From: Streptococcus parasanguinis CC87K
Lineage (GTDB): Bacteria; Bacillota; Bacilli; Lactobacillales; Streptococcaceae
Assembly (NCBI RefSeq): GCF_000507765.1
Contig: NZ_KI669401.1
Coordinates: 766,742-830,741, forward strand
Reading direction: 5' to 3'
Length of the DNA stretch: 64,000 nucleotides
Made by a program: the position numbers and the translations under genes. Each line of letters starts with the position of its first letter. Positions within the stretch are counted from its first letter, which is position 1. A model generated the notes under the pieces. It was not told the DNA's origin and did not search any database. It worked only from the letters and a program-made list of their open reading frames with translations. Below, one piece after another: positions 9,073 to 18,894 of the stretch.

Positions 9073-9281
9073 TTAAGTTAGACTTTTCAAGTAACTCAGA
9101 AAAACTTGGTAGGGTGATTGAAATAGTTCTAATGGTAATTCATAGACTACCCTCTGTTCAGCTATTCCTCCTTCATCAGTAAAAAAAAATATTTCTCATG
9201 ATGTCGCCAAACATGTTGTCCATAACCTTTTATTTCTTCAAACTTACTAACGTCTTCCCATTCTAGGTTTGTTGGTTTCAT
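9073..9281 (-). pseudogene. Small immunity-like protein, frameshifted at an A9 tract
   Basis: The minus-strand frame starts at 9281 with MKPTNLEWEDVSKFEEIK, continues to HHEKYFF, then meets a run of nine T (A9 on the plus strand, 9180-9188). There it must shift frame to continue as TDEGGIAEQRVVYELPLEL and end at 9075-9073. Without the shift it stops after a few codons. Restored length is about 69 residues. The acidic composition, small size and position right after a truncated reading frame suggest an immunity gene; this is inference and I do not recognise the family. Confidence 0.4.
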
Positions 9282-9293
9282 TTTATTCCTCTT

Positions 9294-9452
9294 TTACTTA
9301 AGTGGCGATACATAATCATCTGGAAGTTTGCCTCTCCAGTCAATCCACATTTGCTCAGCAATCGGAATTAATCTTTTAAGCTCTTCCTGAGTAAATAATT
9401 CTCTAGTTTCAGGTATATCAATTAATGATGTGGGACTCTCTTCTATTAAATC
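9294..9452 (-). pseudogene. C-terminal fragment of an unidentified protein, possibly a toxin tip
   Basis: An open minus-strand frame with no start codon reads through TRELFTQEELKRLIPIAEQM and GKLPDDYVSPLK, stopping at 9296-9294. An in-frame stop precedes it at 9455-9453. It is followed 12 bases later by the small frame at 9281. A protein tail directly before a small acidic gene resembles the toxin-tip/immunity pairs of secreted polymorphic toxins, but no toxin family can be named. Confidence 0.35.
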
Positions 9453-9497
9453 CTATTCTACCAAAAATATTCCCATGAATTCATACTAAAACAAAAA

Positions 9498-9522
9498 GAG
9501 AGCAGCAAACTGAGCTGCTCTC
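9498..9522 (-). terminator. Terminator after the DUF1307-like lipoprotein gene
   Basis: A 9-bp stem GAGAGCAGC/GCTGCTCTC (9498-9506, 9514-9522) is followed on the minus strand by five T. Confidence 0.85.
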
Positions 9523-9530
9523 CATTTTGT

Positions 9531-10115
9531 TTATTTTTCTACCATTCCGCCTTTGATAAGACTGTCTTTCGTTACTGAATAACTAACTGTTTTGTCATCT
9601 AGGGGATTAAAGCCTGGTACGATTTCTTTTAATTTATTAAAATCGATTTTTGTGTAATCAATGGTATTGCGGATATAAAAGATTCCGTCTTTGTATTCTG
9701 ATGTTAGTTCAAATCCATGGCCCATCAGATCTTTGAATTTTTCTTGGCTCTTAGCAACGGCTTCTTTCATGGTTTCAAGAGGGTTCTCACCAGGCACTTT
9801 TGAGACGTCGTAATCATCAACTTTTTCTTGTAATAACAAGGTATCTCCCTTGTAATACAAGGTGATAGTTGACTTACCTGCTTCATCACTCGTTTCGAGA
9901 ACAGTTTTTTGTGCACCTGCTAGTGCATCTTCTTTTTTACTTTCATCAGTCGATGACTCTTTTGTCTTCTCTTTAGCAGATGATTTGCTTGTTGCTTTAC
10001 TTGTCGCCTTAGTAGACGATGGACTAGTAGATTTTGTACTCTCTTTTTGTCCACAACCAGCTAAAAGAAGACCCGCTGTCAAGAAGACGGCTAACATTTT
10101 TGTGGTTTTATTCAT
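9531..10115 (-). CDS. YehR/DUF1307-like lipoprotein
   Basis: 194 residues with a lipoprotein signal peptide; the lipobox LLAGC puts the lipid-modified Cys at residue 21. A Ser/Thr/Lys-rich linker (about 24-65) tethers a globular domain (about 70-194) that looks like the DUF1307/YehR fold (TITLYYKGDTLLLQEKV, IDYTKIDFNKLKEIVPGF). The function of this family is not established. It is transcribed alone downstream of galE and ends in a strong terminator. Confidence 0.75.
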   Translation of the reverse strand: MNKTTKMLAVFLTAGLLLAGCGQKESTKSTSPSSTKATSKATSKSSAKEKTKESSTDESKKEDALAGAQKTVLETSDEAGKSTITLYYKGDTLLLQEKVDDYDVSKVPGENPLETMKEAVAKSQEKFKDLMGHGFELTSEYKDGIFYIRNTIDYTKIDFNKLKEIVPGFNPLDDKTVSYSVTKDSLIKGGMVEK

Positions 10116-10243
10116 TTTGAATACCTCACTTTTTTATGATGGTTAAGGAAATGACTGACGTCTGAAACGAGTCATTTAGCAAGATCAACTGTTGTTTTAA
10201 ATGTTATTAGAAAAGTCTCAAAAATGATGTTCGCAGTCCCTCC

Positions 10244-11242
10244 TTATCGATCATTGTAGCCGTCTGGGTGGCTGGAATGCCAAGCCCAGGCTGTTTGAAT
10301 GATAGTTTCGATATTGTCAAATTTTGATTGCCAACCGAGGATGGCACGCGCCTTCTCAGATGATGCGATCAGGGTATCTGGATCTCCTGGTCTGCGATCG
10401 GCTATCTCAAGTGGGATCGGATGTCCTGTAACCTTGCGGGCTGCTTCAACGATTTGAAGATTGGAGAATCCAGTCGATGAGCCCAGGTTAAAGGCGGTAG
10501 ATGGGTTGCCGTTTCGGAGATACTCCACTGCTAAAAGATGGGCATCTGCCAAGTCAAATGGATGGACATAGTCCCGAACATTGGTGCCATCTGGTGTCTG
10601 GTAGTCATCTCCAAAAATAGAGATCTTCTCGCGTTTGCCTTGGGCCACTTGCAAGACGATCGGCAAGAGATGGGTCTCTGGTCCATGGTCTTCTCCGATG
10701 GATCCATCTGGCTTGGCACCCGCTACATTAAAGTAACGAAGGGGCACATACTTGATCCCGTAGGCTTGATCGGCCCAACGCATGATGGTTTCCATCATGA
10801 GCTTGCTTTCACCATAAGGGTTAATCGGTTTTTGTGGAGTGGTTTCAAGAATCGGAATTTCTTCTGGAATGCCGTAGGTGGCAGCAGTTGAAGAAAAGAC
10901 GATGTAGTGTACCCCACATTCATGCATGACTTCCAAGAGCTTGACCATGCCTGCTGTATTGTTATCAAAATATTTCAATGGATCGGCCATGGACTCAGCG
11001 ACCAGTGAGTAGGCCGCAAAGTGGATGACGGCGTCAATATCTGCATGTTCCTTAAAAACAGTGCGCATAAAGTCTTGATCCGCCAGATCTCCTTGGTAAA
11101 AGACGGCATCTGGATGCACCGCTGCACGGTGACCTGTGACCAGACTATCGACCACGACGACTTTTTCCTGTCCTTCATTGACCAAACGGTCCACCATATG
11201 GGAACCGATGTAACCAGCTCCTCCGAGTACGAGTATTGCCAT
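10244..11242 (-). CDS. galE: UDP-glucose 4-epimerase
   Basis: 332 residues. The NAD-binding GGAGYIGS lies at 7-14, the catalytic Tyr143 and Lys147 are in NPYGESK, and the SSTAATYG Ser/Thr is near 118. It interconverts UDP-galactose and UDP-glucose and closes the Leloir cycle with GalK and GalT immediately upstream. It is the last gene of galK-galT-galE, 63 bp after galT. The length matches the family and no residue appears missing. Confidence 0.96.
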   Translation of the reverse strand: MAILVLGGAGYIGSHMVDRLVNEGQEKVVVVDSLVTGHRAAVHPDAVFYQGDLADQDFMRTVFKEHADIDAVIHFAAYSLVAESMADPLKYFDNNTAGMVKLLEVMHECGVHYIVFSSTAATYGIPEEIPILETTPQKPINPYGESKLMMETIMRWADQAYGIKYVPLRYFNVAGAKPDGSIGEDHGPETHLLPIVLQVAQGKREKISIFGDDYQTPDGTNVRDYVHPFDLADAHLLAVEYLRNGNPSTAFNLGSSTGFSNLQIVEAARKVTGHPIPLEIADRRPGDPDTLIASSEKARAILGWQSKFDNIETIIQTAWAWHSSHPDGYNDR

Positions 11243-11305
11243 TTGTTTTCCTTTCGCTTATTGTCTTCTCTCTTATTGTACCAAATTTCTGCCGCTTCTC
11301 CACAC

Positions 11306-12778
11306 TTAAAGTGTCGCAACAAAGCGTCTAAAGGCAGCTTGTCCTTCTGATGTTCTCTTGTAGACTCCAGCATCTTCCAGCACGCGCGCAAAGATCTGGC
11401 CAACTGATTCACGGACAAGGGCCTCTGCCTCTGCTTCTTCTGTGATAGCTGGGTGAGTGGCTTTCAAATCATCTGCCCAAGGCTGGTGGTAGGTCGCTAC
11501 CGTGCTCTCACGTCCAAGCAAATAGTCTTGAACCTGCTTGAGCTCTTCCTTGAGGCGAGGTGGCAAAATGGCCAAGCCCATGACTTCGATCAGGCCGATA
11601 TTTTCTTTTTTGATGTGTTGCACATCCGCATGTGGGTGATAAATGCCATCGGGATGCTCTGGTGAGGTTTGGTTGTCACGGAGCACCAAGTCCAGTTCAT
11701 AATGCCCATCACGAATTCGTGCAATGGGGGTAATGGTATGGTGGGGCTGACCGTCGGATGCCGCTAAGACTTGAACGGCTGGATCCGAGTAGCCTCGCCA
11801 GGCTGTTAGGATATGGTCTGCCAGGGCAATCAATTGCGCCTTGTTGTCCGATTGCAACCGGAGAACCGACATGGGCCAATTGACAATTCCTACCGATACA
11901 GCCTCAAATCCCTCAACGCTAAAGCTTTCCTCAACAGGAGCTAGCTCCATAGGGAAGGTATGGCGTCCGCCTTGGTAATGGTCATGAGTCAGGATGGATC
12001 CCCCTACAATGGGCAGGTCTGCATTGGACCCTGCAAAATAGCCTGGGAAAGTCTCGACAATGGTCAAGAGTCGCTCAAAGGTCTTGCGGCTAATGGCCAT
12101 AGGAACATGCTGGCTATCGAGGAAAATGCAGTGTTCATTGAAGTAGGCATAAGGGGAATATTGAAAGCCCCAATCATGACCGTCCATATCAAAGCGAATA
12201 ATCCTGTGATTAGCCCGGGCTGGATGGTCTAGGCGACCTTGATAGCCTTCATTTTCAAAACACAATTGGCAGGCTGGATAATGACTAGCTTTGGCAAGCT
12301 TGGCCGCCGCAATGTCTTTAGGATCTTTTTCAGGTTTTGACAGATTAATGGTGATTTCAAGAGAACCGTAGGGAGTTTCTGCCTCAAAGGCAATGTTTTG
12401 CGCAATGGCTTTGACTTTGATGTAATCATTGCGCTTAGAGAGGGCATAGAAATCTGCAATCGCGTCTTCTTTGGACTGACGGTAGGTCTCCCAAAAGCGA
12501 TGGTTGACCTGACTAGGGCTAGGGGTGATCCAATCCATCAACTCCGCACCCAAACTGTCTTTTGCGGCCATACCATCCTGGATCTTGCTATTTGCAACAG
12601 CGATCTCTACCAGCTGATCTTTGAGTGCGATCAACTCTTCTTTTTGGGCTGGAGCATCTAGCCCTTCTTCTCCAACGCGACTCATGATGCGATTTTTTAG
12701 ATAAATCCGATCCATCTCTTCGTAGTCACTCGCCGCAATGACGGCTGTGACAAATGCATCTAATACCTGTTCTGTCAT
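11306..12778 (-). CDS. galT: Galactose-1-phosphate uridylyltransferase (Firmicute type)
   Basis: 490 residues, the long Firmicute form rather than the ~350-residue enterobacterial one. The region [20 protein letters not shown] carries the conserved His-rich motif. It exchanges galactose-1-phosphate with UDP-glucose to give UDP-galactose and glucose-1-phosphate. It starts 12 bp after galK with AAAGGAGAT as ribosome site, so the two are co-transcribed. The glucose-1-phosphate product is also what sucrose phosphorylase (gtfA, next operon) releases. Confidence 0.95.
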   Translation of the reverse strand: MTEQVLDAFVTAVIAASDYEEMDRIYLKNRIMSRVGEEGLDAPAQKEELIALKDQLVEIAVANSKIQDGMAAKDSLGAELMDWITPSPSQVNHRFWETYRQSKEDAIADFYALSKRNDYIKVKAIAQNIAFEAETPYGSLEITINLSKPEKDPKDIAAAKLAKASHYPACQLCFENEGYQGRLDHPARANHRIIRFDMDGHDWGFQYSPYAYFNEHCIFLDSQHVPMAISRKTFERLLTIVETFPGYFAGSNADLPIVGGSILTHDHYQGGRHTFPMELAPVEESFSVEGFEAVSVGIVNWPMSVLRLQSDNKAQLIALADHILTAWRGYSDPAVQVLAASDGQPHHTITPIARIRDGHYELDLVLRDNQTSPEHPDGIYHPHADVQHIKKENIGLIEVMGLAILPPRLKEELKQVQDYLLGRESTVATYHQPWADDLKATHPAITEEAEAEALVRESVGQIFARVLEDAGVYKRTSEGQAAFRRFVATL

Positions 12779-12790
12779 CCTATCTCCTTT

Positions 12791-13969
12791 TTAATCAAGC
12801 ACCCGTGTTCCTGCCGCAACCTCTGCAATATAGAAGCTTGGCGCATAGCCAACGACTTCTTCATAGCGTTTGCCGACAGCTTCTTTAAATGCTTCAACCT
12901 TATCTTTGTTTACGAGGGCAATGGCACAACCACCAAAGCCTGCTCCAGTCATACGAGCGCCCAAGACGCCTTCTTGTTCCCAGGCTGTATGCACCAAGGT
13001 ATCCAATTCTAGACCTGTCACTTCGTAGTCATGCTCCAAGGATACGTGGGAAGCGTTCATGAGACGGCCAAAGCCTTCCAAATCACCTGCTTCAAGTGCC
13101 TTACGAGCTTGGAGGGTCCGTTGGTTTTCAAGTACAGCATGGCGAGCTCGTTTGATGCGATTTTCATCCTTGATCAAGTAGCTGTAGACATCAAAAGCCC
13201 AGAGATCCAATTCCCCTAAGGTTTGGATATCCAATTTTTCTTGGAGTTCAGAGACGGCAGTTTCACATTCCGCACGGCGTTCATTGTATTTTGAATCCGC
13301 TAATTCCCGGCGTTTGTTGGTATTCATGATGACCACGACATTGTCTTTGAGGTCCAGCGGTACCAGATCATACTCTAGGGTGTTGGTATCGAGATAAATA
13401 GCCCGTTGATCAGCTCCCATACCGATGGCAAATTGGTCCATGATCCCAGAGTTAACTCCGATGAAGTGATTTTCGGTTTGTTTCCCGATCTTGACCAGAT
13501 CTAGACGATCTAACTGAAGATCATATAGTTTCTCAGCGATGACGCCAATCAAGAGCTCAAGCGATGCTGAAGAAGAAAGACCGGATCCGTTTGGAATATT
13601 GCCGTAGACATAGACATCCATACCGCTATCAATGACATGACCAGCTTCTTGCAAGAAGTGGAGCACGCCTTTTGGATAGTTGGTCCAGTTGTGCTCTTTT
13701 TCAAAGTGGAGATTTTCAAGTGGAACTTCAATGATCCCCTTGTCTTCAAAGTTTCCTGAGAAGAAACGCAAGACCTTATCCTCACGCTTTCTTGCAGCTC
13801 CGTAGGTACCAAGTGTGATGGCTGCTGGGAAAACATGACCACCATTATAGTCCGTGTGTTCACCGATCAGATTGATCCGTCCTGGTGAAAAGAAAGTGTG
13901 GTCAGCCTTTTCCCCAAAGACAGCCTGGAATTTTGCTTGTAAATCTTGAGATGTGATTGTTGTCGTCAT
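12791..13969 (-). CDS. galK: Galactokinase
   Basis: 392 residues of the GHMP kinase family. The galactokinase signature [15 protein letters not shown] lies at about 30-44, the ATP loop [12 protein letters not shown] at 128-139 and motif 3 [13 protein letters not shown] near 340. It phosphorylates galactose at C1, the first Leloir step. AAAGGAG precedes the ATG at 13969. It heads galKTE and has its own promoter with an operator-like palindrome between the -10 box and the ribosome site. Confidence 0.96.
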   Translation of the reverse strand: MTTTITSQDLQAKFQAVFGEKADHTFFSPGRINLIGEHTDYNGGHVFPAAITLGTYGAARKREDKVLRFFSGNFEDKGIIEVPLENLHFEKEHNWTNYPKGVLHFLQEAGHVIDSGMDVYVYGNIPNGSGLSSSASLELLIGVIAEKLYDLQLDRLDLVKIGKQTENHFIGVNSGIMDQFAIGMGADQRAIYLDTNTLEYDLVPLDLKDNVVVIMNTNKRRELADSKYNERRAECETAVSELQEKLDIQTLGELDLWAFDVYSYLIKDENRIKRARHAVLENQRTLQARKALEAGDLEGFGRLMNASHVSLEHDYEVTGLELDTLVHTAWEQEGVLGARMTGAGFGGCAIALVNKDKVEAFKEAVGKRYEEVVGYAPSFYIAEVAAGTRVLD

Positions 13970-13988
13970 GAGAAACTCCTTTAGTTTT

Positions 13989-14002
13989 GTAAACGTTTTT
14001 AT
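13989..14002. promoter_or_regulatory. cre / LacI-family operator upstream of galK
   Basis: TGTAAACGTTTTTA fits the degenerate CcpA cre pattern and also the half-palindromic sites of LacI/GalR proteins. It lies just downstream of the galK -10 box, a roadblock position. Either CcpA or the nearby GalR could bind. Confidence 0.55.
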
Positions 14003-14008
14003 ACTTGT

Positions 14009-14037
14009 ATTATATCTGATCAGAAGTAAAAGTTCAA
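14009..14037 (-). promoter_or_regulatory. galKTE promoter
   Basis: On the minus strand TTGAAC (14037-14032), a 17-bp spacer and TATAAT (14014-14009). This is a near-consensus vegetative promoter 40 bases before the galK start. Confidence 0.75.
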
Positions 14038-14170
14038 GTATTTTTAGTAAAATTTTATTAATTTTTTATTTTAAGTTAAAAAAGCATAGAAGAGAGGGTT
14101 TTGTCCTATTTCAACCTCTAGTCACTTTTGTCTATTTTAAGTTAATTTTAGTAAATTTTTACCAAAAAAT

Positions 14171-14196
14171 CTCAATTGGGAGGACACCCAATTGAG
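14171..14196 (-). terminator. Terminator after gtfA
   Basis: A perfect 10-bp stem CTCAATTGGG/CCCAATTGAG with a 6-base loop, followed by TTTTTT on the minus strand. It separates the aga-msm-gtfA operon from galKTE. Confidence 0.85.
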
Positions 14197-14209
14197 ATTT
14201 TAAAAGATT

Positions 14210-15652
14210 TTAAAACACCATTTCTCGACCATTTTCTGTCACTTGGTAAGTGCCCTCAGCAAGATTGATTCGGGCTACTGCTGTGGCGGTCTGGTCTTTG
14301 TTTTGGCGCGTGATGACAATGGTATGATCATCTGGTGTTTCCACCTCAATGCTTCCTTCTAGATCAAAAGCTTTCGAGTTATTCCGGAAGCTAAAGAGTT
14401 TGAGAAGGGATTGCACGACTGGACGCTCTACTTCTTTAGCGATTTCTTCATTGCTGTAGTAATGACGGTTGATATTGCGGCCTTCTTTGGTGTTTTCTAA
14501 GAGTTCCAAATCATTCTTCCCAGCTAGGAATCCAACATAATAAACCTGTGGAATGCCTGGCGCAAAAGCTTGAATCAAACGGGCTAGGAAGTATTTACGA
14601 TCATCATCTCCTAGTGCTGAATAGTAGGTCGAATTGATTTGGTAGATGTCCAAGTTGTTGTATTCTGCTGTGGAATATTTGCGTTTAACATTTGCCCCTA
14701 CCTTATAGAGCTCATTTGAAGCATAGTCAATCTCTTCATCTGTCAAGATATCCTTGACATCGACCACCCCAATCCCATCATGGGTATCGAGCGTCGTGAA
14801 CTGCTTCATCGGACTCATCTTCAACCACTTGGCAAGGCGCTCCACTTTTGAACTATAGAGGCTATAGAGGGTTACCATGGGTAGCGCGAAGTCATAGACA
14901 TAATAGTCGTGATCGGCAATCTTAAATTGAATGGAATAGTGCTCATGAATCTCTGGCAAGAGCTCAGCACCGTAGCTGGCCGCCATATCGCGCACCTTAT
15001 CCAACAAATCCCAAATGTCTGGCTCTACGAAGAAATCATTGGTATCCAATTTCTTGACCGCATAGGCAAAGGCATCTAGACGAATGAGGTCACAGCCATT
15101 GCTTGCCAGGTGTTCGATGGTCTTGCGAATAAAGTCCATGGTCACTTCCTTGGTCACGTCTAGGTCAATCTGCTCTTCCCCGAAAGTATTCCAGAGATGC
15201 TCAGTCGTCCCATCCGCAAAAGTGATTTCTTGCTTGGGAGCTCGGTCTTTCCGCTTATAAATCAAATCTACATCTGCTTGAGTTGGGCGATTCTCTGGCC
15301 AGAACTTGTCCCAGTTGAGAAAGAGATCTTTATAGGCACTTTGGTCATGCTTTTCTTGGTAATCTTTATAATACTTAGACTGACGAGAAATGTGATTGAT
15401 CATAAAGTCAAACATAAGATAGTACTTGTCACCCAAGCGTTTGACATCTTCCCAATCTCCAAAGGCTGGATCCACTTGGTCATAGTCTACAGGCGCAAAG
15501 CCACGGTCACCAGTTGATGGGAAAAATGGCAAGAGGTGAACCCCACCTACTGCATCCCCAAAGTGCTTCTCCAGATTTTCATAGAGATCCTTCAGGTTAT
15601 TTCCTAAGCTATCTGAATAAGTAATTAACATGGTTTTGTTTTGAATTGGCAT
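14210..15652 (-). CDS. gtfA: Sucrose phosphorylase
   Basis: 480 residues from the ATG at 15652, matching the known streptococcal GtfA length; AAAGGAAACC precedes this ATG. A longer in-frame start at 15757 has no ribosome site and is rejected. It is a GH13 enzyme: nucleophile Asp193 in LIRLDAFAY, acid/base Glu234 in LLPEIHEHY. It converts sucrose and phosphate to glucose-1-phosphate and fructose in the cytoplasm. It is last in the msm operon, after two intergenic hairpins. Raffinose split by Aga yields the sucrose it uses. Confidence 0.93.
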   Translation of the reverse strand: MPIQNKTMLITYSDSLGNNLKDLYENLEKHFGDAVGGVHLLPFFPSTGDRGFAPVDYDQVDPAFGDWEDVKRLGDKYYLMFDFMINHISRQSKYYKDYQEKHDQSAYKDLFLNWDKFWPENRPTQADVDLIYKRKDRAPKQEITFADGTTEHLWNTFGEEQIDLDVTKEVTMDFIRKTIEHLASNGCDLIRLDAFAYAVKKLDTNDFFVEPDIWDLLDKVRDMAASYGAELLPEIHEHYSIQFKIADHDYYVYDFALPMVTLYSLYSSKVERLAKWLKMSPMKQFTTLDTHDGIGVVDVKDILTDEEIDYASNELYKVGANVKRKYSTAEYNNLDIYQINSTYYSALGDDDRKYFLARLIQAFAPGIPQVYYVGFLAGKNDLELLENTKEGRNINRHYYSNEEIAKEVERPVVQSLLKLFSFRNNSKAFDLEGSIEVETPDDHTIVITRQNKDQTATAVARINLAEGTYQVTENGREMVF

Positions 15653-15672
15653 AATGGTTTCCTTTTCTTTTT

Positions 15673-15701
15673 TTGAAAGCCAAGTCTTAAGAGACCTGGC
15701 T
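15673..15701 (-). other. Hairpin before gtfA
   Basis: Imperfect stem GAAAGCCAAGTC pairing with AGACCTGGCTTTC, just upstream of the gtfA ribosome site. On the coding strand it is followed by A rather than T, so it is not a terminator for the operon. It may shield the gtfA end of a processed mRNA. Confidence 0.4.
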
Positions 15702-15797
15702 TTCTTGAGTTTATATTTTTTAATATTTGCTTCATAGGATACGATTGAAGTCAGCAAGCTGAATCGTTACTTTGTATCTGGAATTGAACACGCCCTA

Positions 15798-15872
15798 AGC
15801 TCTGTGTGAAAAAGATGAATCTTCAAAGAAGCCAAGGCTTCTTATTCAGATTCCCTATTTTCACTGTGAGCT
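15798..15872 (-). other. Long intercistronic hairpin between msmG and gtfA
   Basis: A 75-nt interrupted inverted repeat: AGCTC/GAGCT at the base, GTGAAAA/TTTTCAC, GAATCT/AGATTC, and AAGAAGCC/GGCTTCTT at the tip. There is no T-run in the coding direction. It starts 22 bases after the msmG stop, so an RNA-processing or stability role is likelier than termination. Confidence 0.5.
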
Positions 15873-15893
15873 TTTGACGGGCTTTGTATCTTG

Positions 15894-16727
15894 TTATTTC
15901 ACTGCGCCGTTGCTCATTCCTGCGATGATATGGCGTTGGAAGAAGAGATAGACAATGGTGATACTGATAATGCCGACAACGTAGGAAGCAAAGCTTGGTC
16001 CGTAGTCGTTGAAATATTGGCCTGCGTAGTTGTATTGGAACAAAGGCAGGGTCCACATTTTTGAATCGCGGTTCAAGACAAGGAGTGGCAACATGAAGTC
16101 ATTCCAGAACCAAAGGGCATTGATGATCATGGTTGTCGCATGCATCGGTTTCATCATTGGGAAGATGATACGGAAATAAGTTGTAAACTTATTAGCCCCA
16201 TCGATCTCTGCTGCTTCATCCAAACTTTCTGGGATAGAGATTTTGATATACCCCACATAGAGAAAGAGGGTCTGTGGAATCGCATAGGTCAAGTAGAGCA
16301 AGATCAAACCAAAGGTGTTAGCCAAACCGAGTTTACTCATCATAACCGTAATCGGAATCATGATGACTTGGAAAGGTACAAAGATCCCAAGAATCAAGAG
16401 GGTGTACATGATGGTAAAGGCTTTTCTCTTACTCATATTACGAGCGATGGAGTAGGCCGCCATGGGGATAAAGATCATTACTGCAAGTAAAGACAAGACA
16501 GTGATGACGACTGAGTTCCAATAATAGCCTCCGATTCCATCTGACAAGAGACGGCTAAAGTTGTCCCATGTGAAGTTGGTTGGGAATCCAAAGAAATTAT
16601 CTACAATATCTTTGGTGGGTTTAAAGGAACTAAAGAGGGTGGCAAGGAGCGGCACTAAAATCAGAACCGATCCTAGAATCAATAGAATATATTTGCCAAT
16701 CAAGGCTTTTCTTTCATCTTGTTTCAT
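15894..16727 (-). CDS. msmG: Multiple sugar ABC permease MsmG
   Basis: 277 residues from the ATG at 16727, which has GAGGAGA upstream; the longer frame starting at 16751 lacks a ribosome site. About six transmembrane helices and the EAA loop ESLDEAAEIDGANKFTTYF, which docks the ATPase. With MsmF it forms the channel for raffinose, melibiose and related sugars delivered by MsmE. No ATPase gene follows it, unlike the S. mutans operon, which carries msmK. Confidence 0.93.
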   Translation of the reverse strand: MKQDERKALIGKYILLILGSVLILVPLLATLFSSFKPTKDIVDNFFGFPTNFTWDNFSRLLSDGIGGYYWNSVVITVLSLLAVMIFIPMAAYSIARNMSKRKAFTIMYTLLILGIFVPFQVIMIPITVMMSKLGLANTFGLILLYLTYAIPQTLFLYVGYIKISIPESLDEAAEIDGANKFTTYFRIIFPMMKPMHATTMIINALWFWNDFMLPLLVLNRDSKMWTLPLFQYNYAGQYFNDYGPSFASYVVGIISITIVYLFFQRHIIAGMSNGAVK

Positions 16728-16740
16728 CGTGCTTCTCCTC

Positions 16741-17607
16741 TTAAATTTCAAATTTCTTAGATACTCTCAATTGGATGATTGAAATCACTACAATCAAGAA
16801 GAACAAGATTACGGCAATGGCATTGGCATAACCGAATTGGTTGTTTTTAAAGGCATAGTTATAAACCAAGAGCCCAAGTGAAGTTGTGGCATTGTTTGGA
16901 CCACCACCGGTCATGGCAAAGACTTGGTCAAAGGCAGTCAGCCCACCTTTTAGGGCTAGGATAAAGACCATAGAGACACTTGGTAGCAAGTAAGGCAATT
17001 CAACATTCCAGAAGACTTGCTTGCTCGTCGCACCATCGATTCTTGCTGCTTCTGTAATTTCAGATGGGATAGATTGCAGACCAGCTAGGAAGATAATGAT
17101 GGGCATGGCCACCCCTTGCCAAAGAAGGACAAAGACAGCCGCGAAGATCGCTCCCCACTTAGTCCCTAAAAGACTGGTTTGAAGAAACTCGATATGAAGG
17201 GCATTCCCAATTGCTGGAAGACCGTAGTTGAAGACTTGTTTGAAAATCAGAGCCACTGTCAAACCAGACAAAACTGCTGGGAAGAAGAACCAAGCACGGA
17301 AGAAGGTTTGGCCTTTGATCTTAGAGTTCAAGACACGCGCAATGAAGATCCCAAGGGCAATCTCACCAACTACCATAGCAATCGTGATGATTGCAGTAAA
17401 GCCAATAGCATTCATGAATTTTGGATCCATAAAGAGGAGCTTAAAGTTGTTCAAGCCGACAAACTTGTAGTTATAGGTCAAACCTGTCCAGTTGGTAAAA
17501 CTGTAAAAGGCTCCTTGGAACATTGGCACATAGAAGAAAATTGCTTGTAATAAGAGGGGAATGACCACAAAAGCCCATGCCCAATATTTTTGTAATACTT
17601 TTTTCAT
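16741..17607 (-). CDS. msmF: Multiple sugar ABC permease MsmF
   Basis: 288 residues from the ATG at 17607, preceded by AGGAG. The N-terminus (VLQKYWAWAFVVIPLLLQAI) is the first membrane helix, and the EAA loop SEITEAARIDGATSKQVFW is the ATPase docking site. It is the MalF-type partner of MsmG. The gene sits 13 bp upstream of msmG and just after msmE, whose stop lies at 17621. Confidence 0.93.
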   Translation of the reverse strand: MKKVLQKYWAWAFVVIPLLLQAIFFYVPMFQGAFYSFTNWTGLTYNYKFVGLNNFKLLFMDPKFMNAIGFTAIITIAMVVGEIALGIFIARVLNSKIKGQTFFRAWFFFPAVLSGLTVALIFKQVFNYGLPAIGNALHIEFLQTSLLGTKWGAIFAAVFVLLWQGVAMPIIIFLAGLQSIPSEITEAARIDGATSKQVFWNVELPYLLPSVSMVFILALKGGLTAFDQVFAMTGGGPNNATTSLGLLVYNYAFKNNQFGYANAIAVILFFLIVVISIIQLRVSKKFEI

Positions 17608-17620
17608 TGTCTCTCTACTC

Positions 17621-18880
17621 CTAATCCACATCCGCTTTCATCGGGTTAAAGAAGGCATTCAAATCATTGACCATTCCTTGTTTATCACCTGTCAAGACAT
17701 AGTTCATCGTCAAGGTATGGAAGTCTGCTTCACTGGTCCAGTATTGTTGCAACCAGACCAAGTGACGATCTGTAAAGGCATATTTGGTCATCCCAGCAAG
17801 CGGTGAATCCTCTCCTGCTTGTTTGACCCCTTCGATCGCTGTTGGAGATCCGTCCACATCATAGTACTTTTGCATGACTTCTGGACGGGTCATGTATTCC
17901 ACAAAGGCATTGGCTTCTTTTGGATGTTTGGTAGTAGCTGAGATAGACCATGCTAAGTCTCCCGCACCAACGGTTAAGCTTTGTCCTTTTTCTTTCCCTG
18001 GAATCATGAAAGTCCCAATCTTAAATTTCGGTTTTTGTTCATTGATCGCGGTGATAGCCCAAGATCCATTTGGTGTCATGAGGACATCTCCACGCGCGAA
18101 GGCTCCGATAACGTCTGTATAACCTGCACCTTCCCAATTCTTTTGCTTCGAACCTTTAATGCGAAGGATATCCATGACCTTGATGTCATCCTTCATAATC
18201 GGATCAGACAATTTAATGGAATTTGGCTGAGAATAACGAAGGTATTGGTTGGCTTCTTTTCCCCCACCTGCTGCTGTAGCAAAGGCCAATTGATTGTAAC
18301 CATTGAGGGTCCAAGCTTCTGCTCCTGCAATCCCAAATGGAGTTTGTCCTTTGGCAACGATGTCTTTTACTAACTGTTCAAATTCGTCCCAGGTTTCAGG
18401 AACCTTCAAGCCCAATTCTTCGAATTTATCTTTGTTGTAGTAGATTCCGTAAGCATTGGCTGTGAAAGGAACGTTGTAGACTTTTCCGTTTACAGCATAT
18501 TTTTCAGCGTAGCCGTTTTTTACGCGTTTGAGATAATCTTTATTGCTCAAATCTTCGAAGACACCCGCTTTTGCCCATTCTTGCAATTCAATGGACTGTG
18601 GGTAAATATTGACTACATCTGGCACATCCCCTGCGAGGACACGTGTCTTCAACACCTCACCAGCGTTTGGTACATTGACAACTTTGACCTTAACCTTTGG
18701 ATTTTCCTTTTCAAAATCACGCGCGATTTCTTCCAAGGTTTTGGTCATTTCTTTTTTCTGGTTGAAATACTCTATGGTCACTGTGCCATCCGCAGATTTT
18801 CCATCGTTGGAGCAAGCACCGAGCCCAAACAAGGCTAGGCCTGTAGTCGCAAGAAGTCCGATTTTTTTATACCATTTCAT
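17621..18880 (-). CDS. msmE: Multiple sugar-binding lipoprotein MsmE
   Basis: 419 residues. The signal peptide ends in the lipobox LGLGAC (Cys23), anchoring the protein outside the membrane. A two-lobed family 1 solute-binding fold follows, with the usual VPFTANAYGIYYNKDKFEE sugar-site region. It hands alpha-galactosides to MsmFG. It lies 14 bp downstream of aga with a GGAGACAG-type ribosome site and is the first transporter gene of the operon. Confidence 0.93.
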   Translation of the reverse strand: MKWYKKIGLLATTGLALFGLGACSNDGKSADGTVTIEYFNQKKEMTKTLEEIARDFEKENPKVKVKVVNVPNAGEVLKTRVLAGDVPDVVNIYPQSIELQEWAKAGVFEDLSNKDYLKRVKNGYAEKYAVNGKVYNVPFTANAYGIYYNKDKFEELGLKVPETWDEFEQLVKDIVAKGQTPFGIAGAEAWTLNGYNQLAFATAAGGGKEANQYLRYSQPNSIKLSDPIMKDDIKVMDILRIKGSKQKNWEGAGYTDVIGAFARGDVLMTPNGSWAITAINEQKPKFKIGTFMIPGKEKGQSLTVGAGDLAWSISATTKHPKEANAFVEYMTRPEVMQKYYDVDGSPTAIEGVKQAGEDSPLAGMTKYAFTDRHLVWLQQYWTSEADFHTLTMNYVLTGDKQGMVNDLNAFFNPMKADVD

Positions 18881-18894
18881 TTGGCTGTCTCCTT

